This document shows positions 1 through 12,874 of a stretch of DNA of 64,000 bases, one piece after another (positions within the stretch are counted from its first letter, which is position 1; every line of letters begins with the position of its first letter). Both the position numbers and the translations under genes were made by a program. The DNA is taken from NCBI RefSeq assembly GCF_910592395.1, contig NC_088325.1, positions 13,082,109 to 13,146,108 on the forward strand. The letters run 5' to 3'. A model generated the notes under the pieces. The model was not told the DNA's origin, made no database searches, and saw nothing but the letters and a program-made list of their open reading frames with translations. Origin of the DNA: Lineus longissimus. Its lineage: Eukaryota; Nemertea; Pilidiophora; Heteronemertea; Lineidae.

Positions 1-37
1 AAAAACTCGAGGAACAATACCACTGGCCCAATGAATG

Positions 38-444
38 CTATTGCATTTGGATGCTCAGTGATTGAGGCTGTTGGTTGGATATCTCGATATCGACAAATGT
101 GACCAAGGTGTTGTTACTTCCGAAGTCAGATGATTGAAAGCCAACATCCGCGTGGAAAATCGTTAGAACTGTTGGTTCAACTGTCACTGTATCCACTGGC
201 GTTGATTCATGTCGTCCATTGTGTGTACTATAGTATGGCGTTTGTCTATTTCTGCCAAAGTAAGCTAACATTGAAGGGTTTTTGGCAATTGACAAATTGA
301 CCTGAGGTAATGGATATTCGCCCATATAATTAACACTTTGATATGCCAGTGGCAGAACAAGGGTAAATGTATCATTACAATTTTCGATCAGCGAGAAAAA
401 AGTCGTATGGCAAAAATGATGAATGTCTCGGACCAAGAACGGGG
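38..444 (-). CDS. Possible terminal coding exon, unknown protein
   Basis: An open frame of about 135 codons on the minus strand ends at TAG (40-38). It opens after a pyrimidine-rich stretch ending in ACAG that could be an acceptor, with exon start at 444. An in-frame TAA lies just upstream and there is no credible ATG (position 436 is TTG), so an internal or terminal exon fits better than an intact gene. Codon choice is varied and the peptide is not low-complexity. It has several N-glycosylation sequons (NDT, NLS, NNT), which suits an extracellular domain. No family recognised; the window edge prevents following it. Confidence 0.35.
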
Positions 445-3400
445 CTGTATGAGTGGTGCAGTGGAAGCATTAGCGACCATCACCTAAACAGATGACTGCG
501 TCATCTTTCAAAAGCTTTCAGAAAATACTTTTATATCTCATTAAATTTGTAAAAAGTTCGTGTCACAAAATGTCTTTTAAACTGCTTTCGATGCAATATG
601 TAGGAATTTAAATTGGAATTTAAAATTCAAGTGAAAATGAAATTTCAAAACCGATTAAAGAAAAATTTTCAGTAGGGCTAATGTGTGTATATCTTCTTTC
701 GTGTTGAATCGAAATACTTTGCCTGAAAAGGATTTTTCTTTATTTTTTCCTCAGCATTGCGCATGTTCAGAGTAAGTCAATCACCGAAAATCTCTCTTGA
801 AAAGCCAAACGAATAAAAAACCCAAATCGACCGCAGGTGACATTTCTCTTTGAAGTTTTAGTACCTACTTGAAATACAGGGTAATGAACCACATATCTTA
901 ATCTTTTAGTTACAAATTTGACATTCATGCCGGTAAGAGTTGCTTTCTTCGACAAAAAATACCCTATTTGATAAGAGTCGAAACCAAGTGAAAGTATCGT
1001 GTAAATGCCAAAGATAACAACAAACGTTGGCGCTGATAATTGCGTTAAAGTATAGGGCCAATGTCAACTTCTAATGCAACTTCTCTCCTTTTAGAAAGCG
1101 CCCAAGGACTGATTAAGTAGTCTGTGGGTTGTTCCATTGTTTTTGTGTCCAACTTTGCCTCTCCTCTTCATCGTTTGAAAGAGATTTTGAAAACCCACTT
1201 CACGCTTTAGAAAAGAACGTGTTCGTCGCTCAATTGGGTTGGTTCAATAATCGAAGAGGCAGCTGCACGTCAAGGTGAGTACTCGGCAAATATGTTTTGT
1301 AAAGAGAGAAAACATTCTGAAATGTTATCTCAAAGGCCAGCTCCGTTCGTTCAAAAATTGAAATTTCAAGTGAATTTAACAATTTTTCATTTAATGTCAA
1401 TACACATCAAATGTCAATTTCAACATCAATGTTCTGTTCACCGATGCAGAGTATACGCAAAACGGTTCACTCGCTATATGTTCCGAAAAAATCTTATGTA
1501 AATTTCCATCACTTTGACCACCTGTTTGGCTATCGTTCAGCGGCAATGTCATTTTCTACTGAAGTATTTACTTGTTGCAAAGACAAAATTCTGTACACGA
1601 ACGGCCTCGGCCTTTCATATGTTTTGCTTTACCATGTTTAGCGCACCAACGGGTTTCGCATGTTTTCATGCTAGAAATCGAAACCAAACACAATTGTGAA
1701 AAAAACGCAACAGGATCGATTTGGTAATTCCTTAATCTTCAAAAACACTTTAATCTAGTTAAAAAAATCAGAAGCCGTAACAGAAAGATGAGAATCGCCT
1801 TTGAAATAACGTTATCTTCAAAAACGTTTCAAATCTGGTAGTTTTAAGCCTTCTTATGTTACATGAACACTGTTATTCGATTAAACATTATGTCAGCAGC
1901 CTTGATAGTCATCAGATTTAGACGCACTCTGCAATCTTTTTAGAGTGTTTATTTGTTTATTTGAAGAAACATAAACCCGAAATGAATTAAAATGAAAAAA
2001 GCATAGCATTTGGACGACCTTCTTCTTCTTCTGCGTTAACTTCTGTGGCGGAGATAAAGCAGCTTGTCGTTTCGAGGTCCAGCGAATGCTGTGCTCCCAA
2101 CAGCTTTTCCTCGACAACGGTGTCTGCGGGTCAGAATTAAGTTTTTGTCGTCCATCCTGGTGCATGGGAGAGTCTTGCAGGATGTGTACTGGTGTCTGCA
2201 CTGATGTCTGGCACTGGCGTTCTATACACTTGGTCCTAGGCTGGGTTTACATGGAGGTATCGTTTTTACATGCAACACATCGCTTTTAGCTTGTCGTTCG
2301 TGACATGAAGATCGAAGTCATTTCCAAAGGGCAGGCTACATACGATCCGCTTTGTCACTTTTCACCCTCAGGTCATGTCATGGCATGTTTTCAAACCTTC
2401 GTCAGGTGAAACGTGAAAAGTGTTAACCCGACCTATGCTCTTCACCCAAAGCCTGACAGGATCGGAACACGGAAGCACGGAACGTGATTATCAACTAAGA
2501 AACGACAGAAAAAAACATCAATAAAAAAGATGTCGTATCGACGAACACGCGAACTGCCACCTTGTAGAACCATCAATGTCAGTTCGAATTTTGTTTTTTA
2601 CTTTAAAAATCCGCCAATGTAGTCAGTTTTTTAAGGGAGTACTGAACGCGATTTTGCTTCGCAAGATCAATACAAGTTTTATCCCACAAATTGCTTTTTA
2701 TTAATCATCATCAATGTCAATAATACTAAATAATAAGACTTCGAAATCTTTTGATTGATCAAATCGTAGACTTCCTGCTGAATTCACTTGGGCCCGATAC
2801 CGAATCTCGGAGTTATATCTCCATTCTGAAAGATTCCAAACCGTGAAATTACAAAATTTCTTACAACAAATGAGATAATGGCTGATATGGGGATATTTCT
2901 CAAGGGAGCTCATGTTGACAGATCTGGTTCCAAGTCGTCTGCAAGTTCAGTCTTAATCCATCTTGAGGTGAACTGCGCATAGATTTGTTGTTACGGTTTG
3001 TCAGGTGATAACACTCACAACACAGACAGGATCGCCTCATCACACTACTGCCTGGAGTGTGATGTGATATCTGTAGCAACTGTTTCAATCCGCAAAGGCA
3101 TCAGCATCAGCATCACTAATAGTACATGTACATGATTATGTACAGTTAATTTCAGCTTTGGCGTTTATGAAAGCCAAGCACATAAGATATGGCCAGATTC
3201 ATGTTGAAAATTGCAAATCTTACACCAATCTAGCCTCAATCACACAATGCACGTATTATTTTCCGTTTTTTTTCTCGCTCTGTAGGGTGCAGTAGTCTTC
3301 TTCGGAAGTGTTGTGGATTTTGCTCCGCGCAGCTCTCAGCAAACCATTCTCCAAGCAAATCGAAGAATATTCTCTCTCTGCCAACACATATATCCACAAC

Positions 3401-5273
3401 ACGGCGTTAGTAACAGGCGCGTGAAGATATCAGAATCGACCAATCAATTAGCGAGAAACTAATTCATTTTTGCTTGGAGTTGATTCAAATGCTTAAGTTC
3501 ATTGCAGTGCAATTAGTTCAACAAAACCGATATTTTCTCTTAAGTTTCCATTATCGTCCATAGAAGTATTAATAATGACAAGGCTGGTAATTAAATTTTG
3601 ATGGGTGTAACTTTTCAATCAATTTTTCTGTACCATTACTTGATAAACTGTTCATGGTAATGACGAACCCATTTGTTTATATTGATAATGTAATTGATAT
3701 GTAGTTATATCTAAGCAAATCGATGCATTAAGGGAAGGATGTGATCCATATTTGTAATAGAATTAATGAAGCAGAGTGAGTAGCTAATCCGACAATTGAA
3801 TGCATTAACGGAAGACTTGATGCATTAAATGAAGCAATATTTTACACAGCAACATGAATAAATGATAAACCCGTCCCATGATAAGATATCTATCACTTAT
3901 ATCAATAAAAAGGAAGGGCAGAAGAGCCTAATGTCATTGCTGTGTTGCGCGGAAAGAGATTTAACTGTGGCGTTTGATTATAAATTCAAATTGTCAAAAT
4001 TGCCCCTTCGAGGATAAAGTCACGACCAGAATGGAGGAATAAGTTCTGTACACGGCGTCAGTAGCATGACTAAGCTACATCCAGAATAGTTAAAGACAAA
4101 ATGCGATTGGTGATTGTCTTTAATACTAATTAGTGTGCCGTCAGTCGCATGAATACAACCAGAATTGATAAAGGTCCAATGCCATTGGTGATAGTCAAAA
4201 CTGTCATATCTTATTTTCCCTTCTCATCTTCTTATCTTATTCCCCTCCAATGACTGAGCCATCATGCTGTCTGCGCTCCCTCCTATCTCGAAGCGAAGGA
4301 CATTCTTTGATATTTGACAAGCATCTCTAATTGTCTCAGAATCAAGGCGATTTGTTACAAAGGTGTCCGTTCAGCAAGCCCAATGGTATTTGAGAAATAC
4401 CCTAGGACTTTGTAGTCCATTTAATGAGCGCGTCGAAATAGGTAATATTATATACCCACTGAACCTATCCCGGTGGAATAAAACAGCCCGGTGTCTAACA
4501 TAACGGTACGGACCATTTTTTTGACTAGTTGTTTTTGATCACACTTGCTCGATGAGTAAGGAGTTGCTTTGAGATGAGGGCCAGGATACCTTGTGATACT
4601 GCTAATGCTCGTTGGGTATCTTTGAATCTGTGATTTAGGCGCGTAGAAGGAAAAGCTATCGCTTTAAAGATTGCTGTTCACTATTTCCTGTGAGCTGTTA
4701 ACTTGTCCAATCGGCTTTAATTGTATAGTTTGTGTTGCATGTTTGTCTTTTTCAAGACTATTATTACAACTCTCAATATTTTACGGATTAGCAACACCGT
4801 CCGGTCGGCTGTCTTTCAATCGCCAAGACGTCAGTAAATGTTGACATTTCTCAACCTGTTACGGAGTCAGTCTAAACAATTACCGGAGAAAAAACAGACA
4901 AATTTGCTGAGGGTTTGCCAGAAGTTGATGTTGATAGATTGCCTACGTAAGACAATAGCGGAGCAACTGAGCAAACAAAACGATTGGCCTCACTAGTCAT
5001 TTTGATGATAGTGGATAAAAAAATTGTTGACCGATGTCATCCGTGTTTTGCAAGCGAACGGACAGACCGTTGACAAGTTTTTTCAAGTCGTCGTAATTCC
5101 GTTCTGTCGTCAGTTAATCGCTAAAACAAAGCGTAGTGATTTGCTTTGAGCAAACCCAATATCAAATTCGAGGAGCCATCGTCGGACAAGGCCAAAAGTA
5201 ATTCGACCAGTCCATGATTATCAAATTGGTCAAAAGCAAAGGAAAGCTGCAGTGATTGTGTGAAAGCTATTGT
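445..5273. other. Non-coding stretch, nothing recognised
   Basis: AT-rich DNA. Small open frames here are short and lack coding character on inspection. No RNA gene, no matched inverted ends and no long tandem array were seen. Confidence 0.6.
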
Positions 5274-5444
5274 CCCGGTGTGACAGCGGATATAGTCCCC
5301 TGGATTCATAGTCCGGTAGCATTGTATTTGACCAGTTAAGCAGCATGATCTATTGTACCGCTAACCCTAACCAAAACATTTAGCAATGCGGGCTATTGTT
5401 ACACGGACTATCAGCCCTAGGACTACTATCCCCGCCACACCGGG
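5274..5444 (+). mobile_element. MITE, copy A of a two-copy family (reverse of copy B at 28933-29101)
   Basis: A 171-bp element whose two ends are imperfect inverted repeats of about 40 bp, each beginning CCCGGTGTG and ending near ATAGTCCG. The same sequence recurs in reverse orientation at 28933-29101. An internal CTAACCCTAACC is part of the element, not telomeric. Confidence 0.75.
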
Positions 5445-7593
5445 CTAGGCAATATGGCGAGCAACACTAGCCACACCACTCAGATTCAAGTGAAAGTGGT
5501 CAGTTTTTCTGTACCTTGCGTGTACACAACTGGTGAGACAACTTAGCGAAATCTTACAGGCGGATTATACTTTTTTATAGGTCGCCAGTTGGCTATTCTA
5601 TCTGATCTTACGGTTACCTCATGGTCTCAGGTGTCATTTCCTTATCCTCTTGTTGCTCGTCTTGTCTGACCCAATCACTTGAGGCGATATTACCCATGCC
5701 TAGTACACCTGCTCCCCGAGTCTCAACACAAATCTTTATTGAATTCGACGGAAAGAGCCATGTTTTTATTTCGGACAACTCTGTAGCCTTTTGCGATGAG
5801 GATATGTTCAGAAAGACGTCGGTAAATGATTGAAAAAGTATACCAATTTCTACTATAATTAGGAACTTTCGGCAAGTTTGAAATTCACGCCCGTAGTACA
5901 TGTATGTATTCCTATCGATTTTACATATAACATTATTTGCATCTTCCACAAAGTTGATAGGTGAAAGGAAAATGATTTTGCCATGTAAGAATGAAGAGGT
6001 CATACTAATAGCTTTCTACTGGTGATACATTTATCTCTCGTACATCCCTAACCTATAAATTGTCTAGACAAGGATAAGAAGGTACGCATACATCAAAGAC
6101 ATAACCTCATAACCGTTTGGTGTTGAACTCGGCAGCGACAGATACGCCGTGTTCCATCATAACGAACCACATCCGATCGGAAATTGAAACCAAGTCTATA
6201 CTCATCGTCTTTCCTCACGGCAGGTTATTATCAACATGACTTGTGATCGTACTAGCTTTGACGAGGCCATGCCTCACAGGAAGAATCGCCTGACAAAAAC
6301 AACACGAAGGGATATGGCGCTGGCTTTGATTTGCTTTTCATATACTGACGTGACTTTGACTGTAGTGATTTCCGTGCGTCACCCTGAGACGAAGATTGTG
6401 AGTTATTCCTGACTTATCATATACCCTGGGGGACATACATGACAAGCCTCCTGTAAGGTTTTTTGAGCGTATCCCCTCATCGGGCACCGTAGCTTAAGTT
6501 CGAGAAACTGTTCGTCACTTGAACAAAAGGAAGTCATTTTTCACCTTATCTTGTCGAGAATATGGAATTATGTATGAATGTCGTACCGTCCTTGATACTA
6601 ACTACAATGAGACAATATCGAGTGGGAACAAGTGGCCCGGAGTCGTCAATCCCTTTTTAAAAGAACAATGTCCGTAACTCGGGGGGATGTGATTCGTGAA
6701 TAATAGAAGACACTGTAACTGTAACTCATTTAGAGATAACTGAGTGACAAGGAGTCAGTACACATTGCACGAGAAAGCCGAAGGGAAATGAGGAGGTGAT
6801 GTACCATTGTTGTCCCCGTAAAGGTGCAAGGGACAATAAGAGTTAGTACGCTATGTGAACGAAATACCCAAAAGAGGCAAGTTTGTTTTGTGTTGCCTTG
6901 TTTTCCAGTTCCTCTACACTCACGCGCTTCTTCTTTTTTTTCTCCATTCCGGAGAAATAAGAGCTATGTTAATAGCCTATCTTGTCTTTAGTATAAGAGT
7001 ATTATTGTGACAGTCCTCAAACTGTGTTTCGTGTTTTTGAGTCACAAACTATTCAAATATTGTGGGAAACTGTCTTGCACACTGTTGAAACATTGAGCTG
7101 AGCTTCAACAAGGACATTGCTAGCTCTATAAATGATAATGTATGTAGAAGGAGACCGGAGACCCCGGAGGAAACGTATGCTGTCGTGCGGAAAAATCAAG
7201 AAAGTTGAATAGTTTGACTTTTGTCCGTGACTAGTAGCTGCACCAGCATTGAATTTACTGGCATGCATCATTAAGAATCGCGTTTCACAGGTAATCAAAT
7301 TATGCATTTTTTGCTTAGTCATGCGACGCTAAAATATGCATCATAACGGATAACATTTGCTTGATTTAGCTTCATTCTCAATAACTTTTTATGAGGTTAT
7401 TTATAATCAAATTAGCAGCAATGTATTTCGTGCAGGGATTAAATTTAAGCCGTTATAGCAGAATGATTAACGGTAAATGCGTTAACATGATTTGTGTTAT
7501 ACCATTGTGCATGCAAACGGAAATATAACTTCTTTCACAGTCATGAGTTTTTTATATAACTGCTGTCATGCTTTCGTTCGAGCTGTACTAGCT
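5445..7593. other. Non-coding stretch, nothing recognised
   Basis: No supported gene. The 129-codon minus-strand frame at 5614-6003 has no recognisable family and overlaps another open frame on the plus strand, so I do not call it. Confidence 0.55.
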
Positions 7594-7748
7594 ATGGAAC
7601 CCTTCTCCACTTCGGCCTTCAAAGTTCTCGTTTGAATATTTGCTACTACCACCAAGATCTGCACCCGCGGCGGCTCGACCCGGGCGCGCGCCCTGGGCTT
7701 CTGCGCTCACCTCGGCGACCTTCCTACTCGACGGAGCCTGGCGTCCTG
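7594..7748 (-). rRNA. 28S rRNA fragment (dispersed, partial, antisense to the plus strand)
   Basis: The plus strand from ATGGAACCCTTCTCCACTTC through the GC-rich block to GGCGTCC corresponds to the reverse complement of a conserved internal stretch of eukaryotic 28S rRNA, as I recall it. The fragment is about 155 bp, matches closely at its left part and diverges a little at the right. Flanking sequence on both sides does not continue as rRNA, so it is a stray piece and not part of an rDNA unit. No target duplication or tail was identified. Confidence 0.8.
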
Positions 7749-8079
7749 GTATACCTTTCGATAATGGAGTGACTTTATCAAAGAAATTGAGTTCTATATG
7801 TGTGGACTCTTTCCATAACATCAACGGAATATGTTCTTCTGGTGAAAAGAATGGTATCTCCTTTTGGTTGCTGAACAACATATCATACTATGTCCAGTGA
7901 AAAACTGAGTAACTTGGTGTGGTTATCAGAAAGAATGATCACTCGTTGAAATAAACAGAAAGCAAAATGAAAATACCTCAGTGTAGTTGTGGAAAAGTCG
8001 ATATCATTATCTTTCAACAGTGATCTTCATCAAGAGAGGACCTTGCGCGCATTCGGTCGGAAAATGAAATATATTTTGT

Positions 8080-8345
8080 CCAGTGAGAAAATTGAGTGAG
8101 GAAGGTTACAGAATGTCATCAGCTGCCTTTGTCACTGTTAATGTCACTTCTAATATGGTAGTTTATAAAGTTGCTACCTCAAGGCAAAGAGGATGTCGCT
8201 ACTCGCTTTGAAGTGAGGTTTTTACCCAACATTCTTATGCTGTAGTACGACCACAACAAACGCAGAGCATTCTTTATGCAATCTAAGCGGAAATATGATA
8301 TTTCTATCTCATAATCGAGTTTCTATTTCAGACCGTAAGGTTTAT
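8080..8345. repeat. Direct repeat, left copy, flanking the polymerase remnant
   Basis: Roughly 250 bp that aligns, with gaps and perhaps a quarter of positions changed, to 9235-9490. Shared phrases include CAGAATGTCATC, AGTTTATAAAGTTG and CTTTGAAGTG. The two copies bracket the DNA polymerase B remnant. Confidence 0.6.
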
Positions 8346-8380
8346 GATGATAAAATCTAACTAAGAAATACAGGTATCTT

Positions 8381-9157
8381 AAGGCGCTGGTAGGAACGCA
8401 GGTCATAATATTTCGTCATTCTTGGTAATTCTTGGTAATTCCTTTCAGTTTCTTTACCTCTGACACTTTGTCAAGCTCTCTGGACACAGACCGGGTTCTG
8501 TAAGCATAAATCTTACTTCTCAAGGCAATGAATGCTATCATCTCTTCTCCTCCTAGCTCATCCTTAAAATAACCTGGTACCTTCTTCTTGTTAATGTCGT
8601 AGAGTGGATGATCTTTTTGGTAATCACTGGAGTCGAAATGGTCCTTTAACCCTTTAAGGTCCTCAGTTAAATCATCAGTATAATGTTCAGTACAAAGGAA
8701 TCTGTGTCAAAATAAAGTAGGTCCAAGTTCTTCTCACCAAAATATAGTTGAAGCACCTCATAGTAGAATTCATACATCAGTAATTTGGCCAGTTCCAAGA
8801 CTGTAACACCTATGTAAATTGGTTTGTTAAATTTCATGGTTGTTTTCCTCATGCTAATAGCAGCAGTATGTTCGTCAAATACGCAAATTCATGAATCCTG
8901 GGATTGGCCATGATACCCTTGGCTCTCTCACCGTCTGATACCAATTCAATTTCCATCCTGTTCCTTATGTTCTCACAAGTCTTTCCGTAGAAAGCGTTAT
9001 TCATTAATTTAAAGTAATCTTTCTCAAAATCAGTCTTAGCGTCCATCCACCGTTCAGTCATTGTAGGGCGCCATTAGGGCTTATCATTTAGCCATTCTTA
9101 GTGGTTTTGCTCCAAATATGGCCGAAATATTATTTCCTAGATTCCTACCAACGCCTT
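8381..9157. mobile_element. Short unit with 35-bp inverted ends enclosing a Polinton-type polymerase fragment
   Basis: 8381-8415 and 9123-9157 are reverse complements over 35 bp with six mismatches (shared CGAAATATTAT and TTCCTACCA). The left arm directly abuts the stop codon of the polymerase fragment. It may be an internally deleted derivative of a larger element or captured debris. Confidence 0.5.
8416..9061 (-). pseudogene. Protein-primed DNA polymerase B, C-terminal remnant (Polinton/Maverick or adintovirus-like)
   Basis: Remnant of a family B, protein-primed DNA polymerase, the replicative enzyme of self-synthesising Polinton/Maverick elements and related viruses. About 215 codons remain on the minus strand. 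The first segment (9061-8849) contains KLMNNAFYGKT, the motif B region; the second (8852-8667) contains YFDTDS, motif C with the catalytic aspartates; the last (about 8690-8416) is the C-terminal region ending in TGA at 8418-8416. Each segment is in a different frame, so there are two frameshifts; N-terminal exonuclease and priming regions are absent. It is a dead relic. No integrase, capsid or ATPase piece was found nearby. Confidence 0.85.
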
Positions 9158-9234
9158 TCCCTATTACTATCATGGTAGATATGCTAAAAGCTTTTTATGG
9201 TCAACAAATTAAAACTGGATATGTCCGCTAAGAA

Positions 9235-9490
9235 TAGAGGATGAGTGAGCTATAAGGTTAGCAGAATGTCATCTGCTTTTGTCATTGTTCGTGTAACATC
9301 GGATAGTTTATAAAGTTGTTTCCTCAGGCGATGATAGATGCTGAACACTCCCTTTGAAGTGCCAGTGAGTGTTTTTCTGACCATTCTCATGGCAGAATAC
9401 AAAACAAAAAAGATTCTTTCTGTAAAGTTAGGGAGATATGATACAAGTTTACTTCAATCAAGTTTCCTACTTGAGACCTACCTTAAAAGG
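9235..9490. repeat. Direct repeat, right copy, flanking the polymerase remnant
   Basis: Partner of 8080-8345 in the same orientation. The divergence implies that the duplication is old. Confidence 0.6.
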
Positions 9491-9850
9491 TACCGGATGA
9501 AAAAAATACCACAAGGGACTATCGCATTGGCTCGTCTAGCCAGACATGATACTGAACAATGTAGTCTCTTCGGGGAATATACAGTAATATGATTATTTGC
9601 ACTTTGCTGTAACAAGTGAGTGAGCAGCTACATCGTTCTTGCAGACATTCTGGTTTAGGTAAAAACGAAGCCCTTGACCAGTAAACCCAATATGGCTGTC
9701 AAAGTGGCGTAATGGAAACATGGAAACATGGCGCCTGTTACCTCTCAGGTCCATTTGTAGAAGTAGAAAATGTCCCACCGGACACTGTTGTCAATTCCTT
9801 AAGTCAATGTTGCATCGTCCAACCAGGTTAATGCCAACTATGCCTTAAGC

Positions 9851-10283
9851 CCGTAGCACACTAGCCGCCAACTTCGGCGTTCACAGGCGTTTTTTGCCGC
9901 AAGAGTCCTGAACGCCTGAATAATCCCTAGTCTGCTACGAACGGCGTCGGCGAAAGCGACTTGCCGCCACTTGCCGCATCTAAACGCCAAATATCTAACA
10001 TGTTTGATTTTTGACGCTTGTCGCCGCGTTTGAACGCAAGAAGAGGCCAGGTGTGCTACGGATTGCCACCTGAATTGGCGTCGGCGGCGAGACTATGGCC
10101 AATCAGTATGCGTCTTGATGTCACATGATTTCAAAATGGCAGCCTAAAGTGGCGGAAAAGACGCTACTGGACGCCGATTCTGGGCAGGTGTGCTCTGACC
10201 GGGATCCACTGGCCGCCAACTTCGGCGTCGAGAGGCGTCAGCTGAAGGCTTCTTGTCGCAAGTTGGCGGCTAGTGTGCTGCGG
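9851..10283. mobile_element. 433-bp GC-rich MITE
   Basis: The ends are inverted repeats of 24 bp with one mismatch, containing GCACACTAGCCGCCAACTT. An internal copy of the end phrase (GGCCGCCAACTTCGGCG near 10211) and several GGCGT/ACGCC motifs give a subterminal repeat pattern. No ORF. A target duplication is not evident, so the superfamily is open. Confidence 0.75.
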
Positions 10284-12874
10284 AATTTAGTATTCGGCTA
10301 GTTTAACTTCAACGTCTTGAATCGAGTGCTTTAGTTGTTCGAAACCCACTTTACCATCTTCAAACTCTTCTTAATATTTCCTAATTCATTTATATTGCTG
10401 AGAAGGACGACAAAAATAATGTTATATCGAGTGCATGTCACAACCGAAAACTGTAAATCAAATTCATTTCGTTATTTAGTGTCACCAGCAAGTTTTGGTT
10501 TGAACTGAATAATAACTAGCCAGGAGCTCTGACTAATTTATATTTGTCGTCCAATTGCTAATCTCATTATATTGTTGTTCGAGGTGTTAGTTCTCGGTAA
10601 ATTACGTACGCGATTTGTCACCAAAGACCATTTCTCAAACTATCATTTCGCCAAGCAACTACGAAAGCTTTTAGTCTGATTCTATACTTTTATCACCTAC
10701 GCAGTTGTCAACTTCCTTCTGTATCGAAGTCGGGTTGGTTTACAAAAAAAGCCGATAAAAGGTGTTTGCACCTTCAACGAGCAATCATGGTTTTCGACAC
10801 TTTTAACCAATATCTACTTTCTACCAATACTTTGTGAAAAACGTGTGCTCAGAACATGGCCAAGTTGATACCCCTGACAGTTGAGATCTAGCTTTCATTT
10901 AATCCTTGTGGTCAAAGGTTCGTTTATCCGCTCTCCAATATTGATCAAAGAGCGCTTAGCTTAGAGATGATACTCGAAGCATGAAGGGCGAAAGTGTCCG
11001 ATACTAAATTCTGTGGTCACCGATACATGTTGCTCTGTTGGGAAGACCCAAAGACAAGCAGACTCAAACGTTGATAAGCCTTGCGTTACCAAAACGAGAA
11101 GTTCAATTACCAATGTATTTGGATGACAATTGCACATGAAAGATCAGATTTTAAAAACAGACTGGTACATTTGTTGCGTTACATGAAGGAAGAAACAATT
11201 GACTATGGTATCAGTTATGGAGCTGTGATACATTTTTGAGTCACTTAAAGCCACGTGCACATCTGAATGGGGCCAAAATATAACATTGCTAGCAGACTGA
11301 AACACGAGCACTGTTAGCGAGACTCCTAATTGGTTTTTTTGTTCGAAGGAGTGATATTCTTCCAAGGTGTATTGTTTACAGTTAGGAATGAGAGTTAGTA
11401 GTTTTAGCAAGCGCAAACTCGAAGCTTTCTTCCTTAAATATTGACTGCTGGCCAGAATATGTACCGCGCAGCATTGACAATAAGGAATGTTCCTCGGCCA
11501 AACACCGTATCTCCATTAAATGAAATCATGTTCGTAGATAGAATGCGAGTGTTTATAAGAGAGAATGTCATCAAATGGCCGACCTCAAGCCGTCCGTCTC
11601 AACGATCATGGCAGGTCCAGTGTCCCCGCAGTTACAGCTAGTAGTTATTGAGTATGGAGGTTCTGCCTGTCAGGATTATTGGCCACCACCCAAAAAAATA
11701 CCGCGACCTCGTTTAGATAATTGCTGATGTTACTCATTTTGGTCAATTCGGTCAAATTTGTCTCGATTATTTGCGTAGCTCTAGGCGAAACGATGCATTA
11801 GTACACCCTTCACACGGTAATAGAAAATGTGTAATTGTGCAACCGGGCCCTGGTCATGTATAGTTGCCTTTGTGTCGGAACCGTTCCGCCCAAAGTGACG
11901 CACAGTATCATGAACTGCGCCACAAGATACACTAACTGTGATACATTTTTGAGTCACTTCAAGCCAACCTTTAACATGAATCGAATAGAATGCTGGAATG
12001 GAGAATATATTCAAGAAATAACTTAACATCATTCCAGCATCCGCCATCACGCAGTAACCTTGAGATAAATATATACACTAGATTCATTTATTTCTAATTT
12101 GATTTTAAAGCTGAGGGCAGTACATCGCGAACGATACCTTCTGGCGATGCTTTTAGTAAATTGCTTGCACGCACTACTCAAATATTGTCGCTCTTTAACT
12201 GAACACGCGAATATAAATCATGATGTTGAACAATACGATAGGCGTTTACGTCGGCGTTTCGGGGATTTGCGAAAACTCCCTAAGTACGTATGAGTTCAGG
12301 AGCTGGTTACGGTGCTTTCATCGACCAGTGTCCCATTTGTACAGAAAATCCCTTTACATCTATCAACACTGATCAGCAATAAAAAACTAAGTCATGTAAA
12401 TAGGTTCTCCATCAAATCACGTTGAAGCGGTAGAGCCCTCGCAATCAAGCTTTTTTAGGGAGACAATTCCCGTCATGAATAACACATTATCACCATTAAT
12501 TGCGATGAAGGTAAAAAAATCAGAAAATTACGCGATTTCGTGCAAAGAATGCATTGACTCTTCCCACGCTAGGAGAAATCCTGCGAACGCAGCTGAGGAA
12601 TTTGATAGCTGGTGAGAGTACAGACTGAAACCCTAATCATGGTTGTAATTGTTTAATTCCTTTTACACTTTTTGCCCATTAAAGATTGAAATCGGTTCAT
12701 GTAAGTGATCTGTAGTTCGATTGATCGTTCGTCGGCGGAAGATAGTTGCCCAGTTTCTTGACGCGATCTCTGACAGCACGTATGCTAAGGCTTTGGCAAC
12801 TCTGAACAATGGAAGGGCGCAAAAAGATGGAGATGATTTCGATGCGATATCGGAAATGACATTGCTGTTGACAA
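10284..12874. other. Non-coding stretch with one short shared repeat
   Basis: No gene recognised. A 24-bp string containing GATACATTTTTGAGTCACTT occurs at about 11223 and again at about 11938 in the same orientation, 715 bp apart. Confidence 0.5.

Noticed and set aside
5355-5375. Telomere-like CTAACCCTAACC
   Set aside because: Only two units, and the same string occurs inside the paired MITE copy at 28.9-29.1 kb.
7588-7900. Overlapping ORFs at 7.6-7.9 kb as protein genes
   Set aside because: Their GC-rich part is the antisense 28S rRNA fragment.
9338-9592. 84-codon ORF in the right direct repeat as a Polinton gene
   Set aside because: The left copy of the repeat does not keep the frame and no Polinton protein motif is visible.
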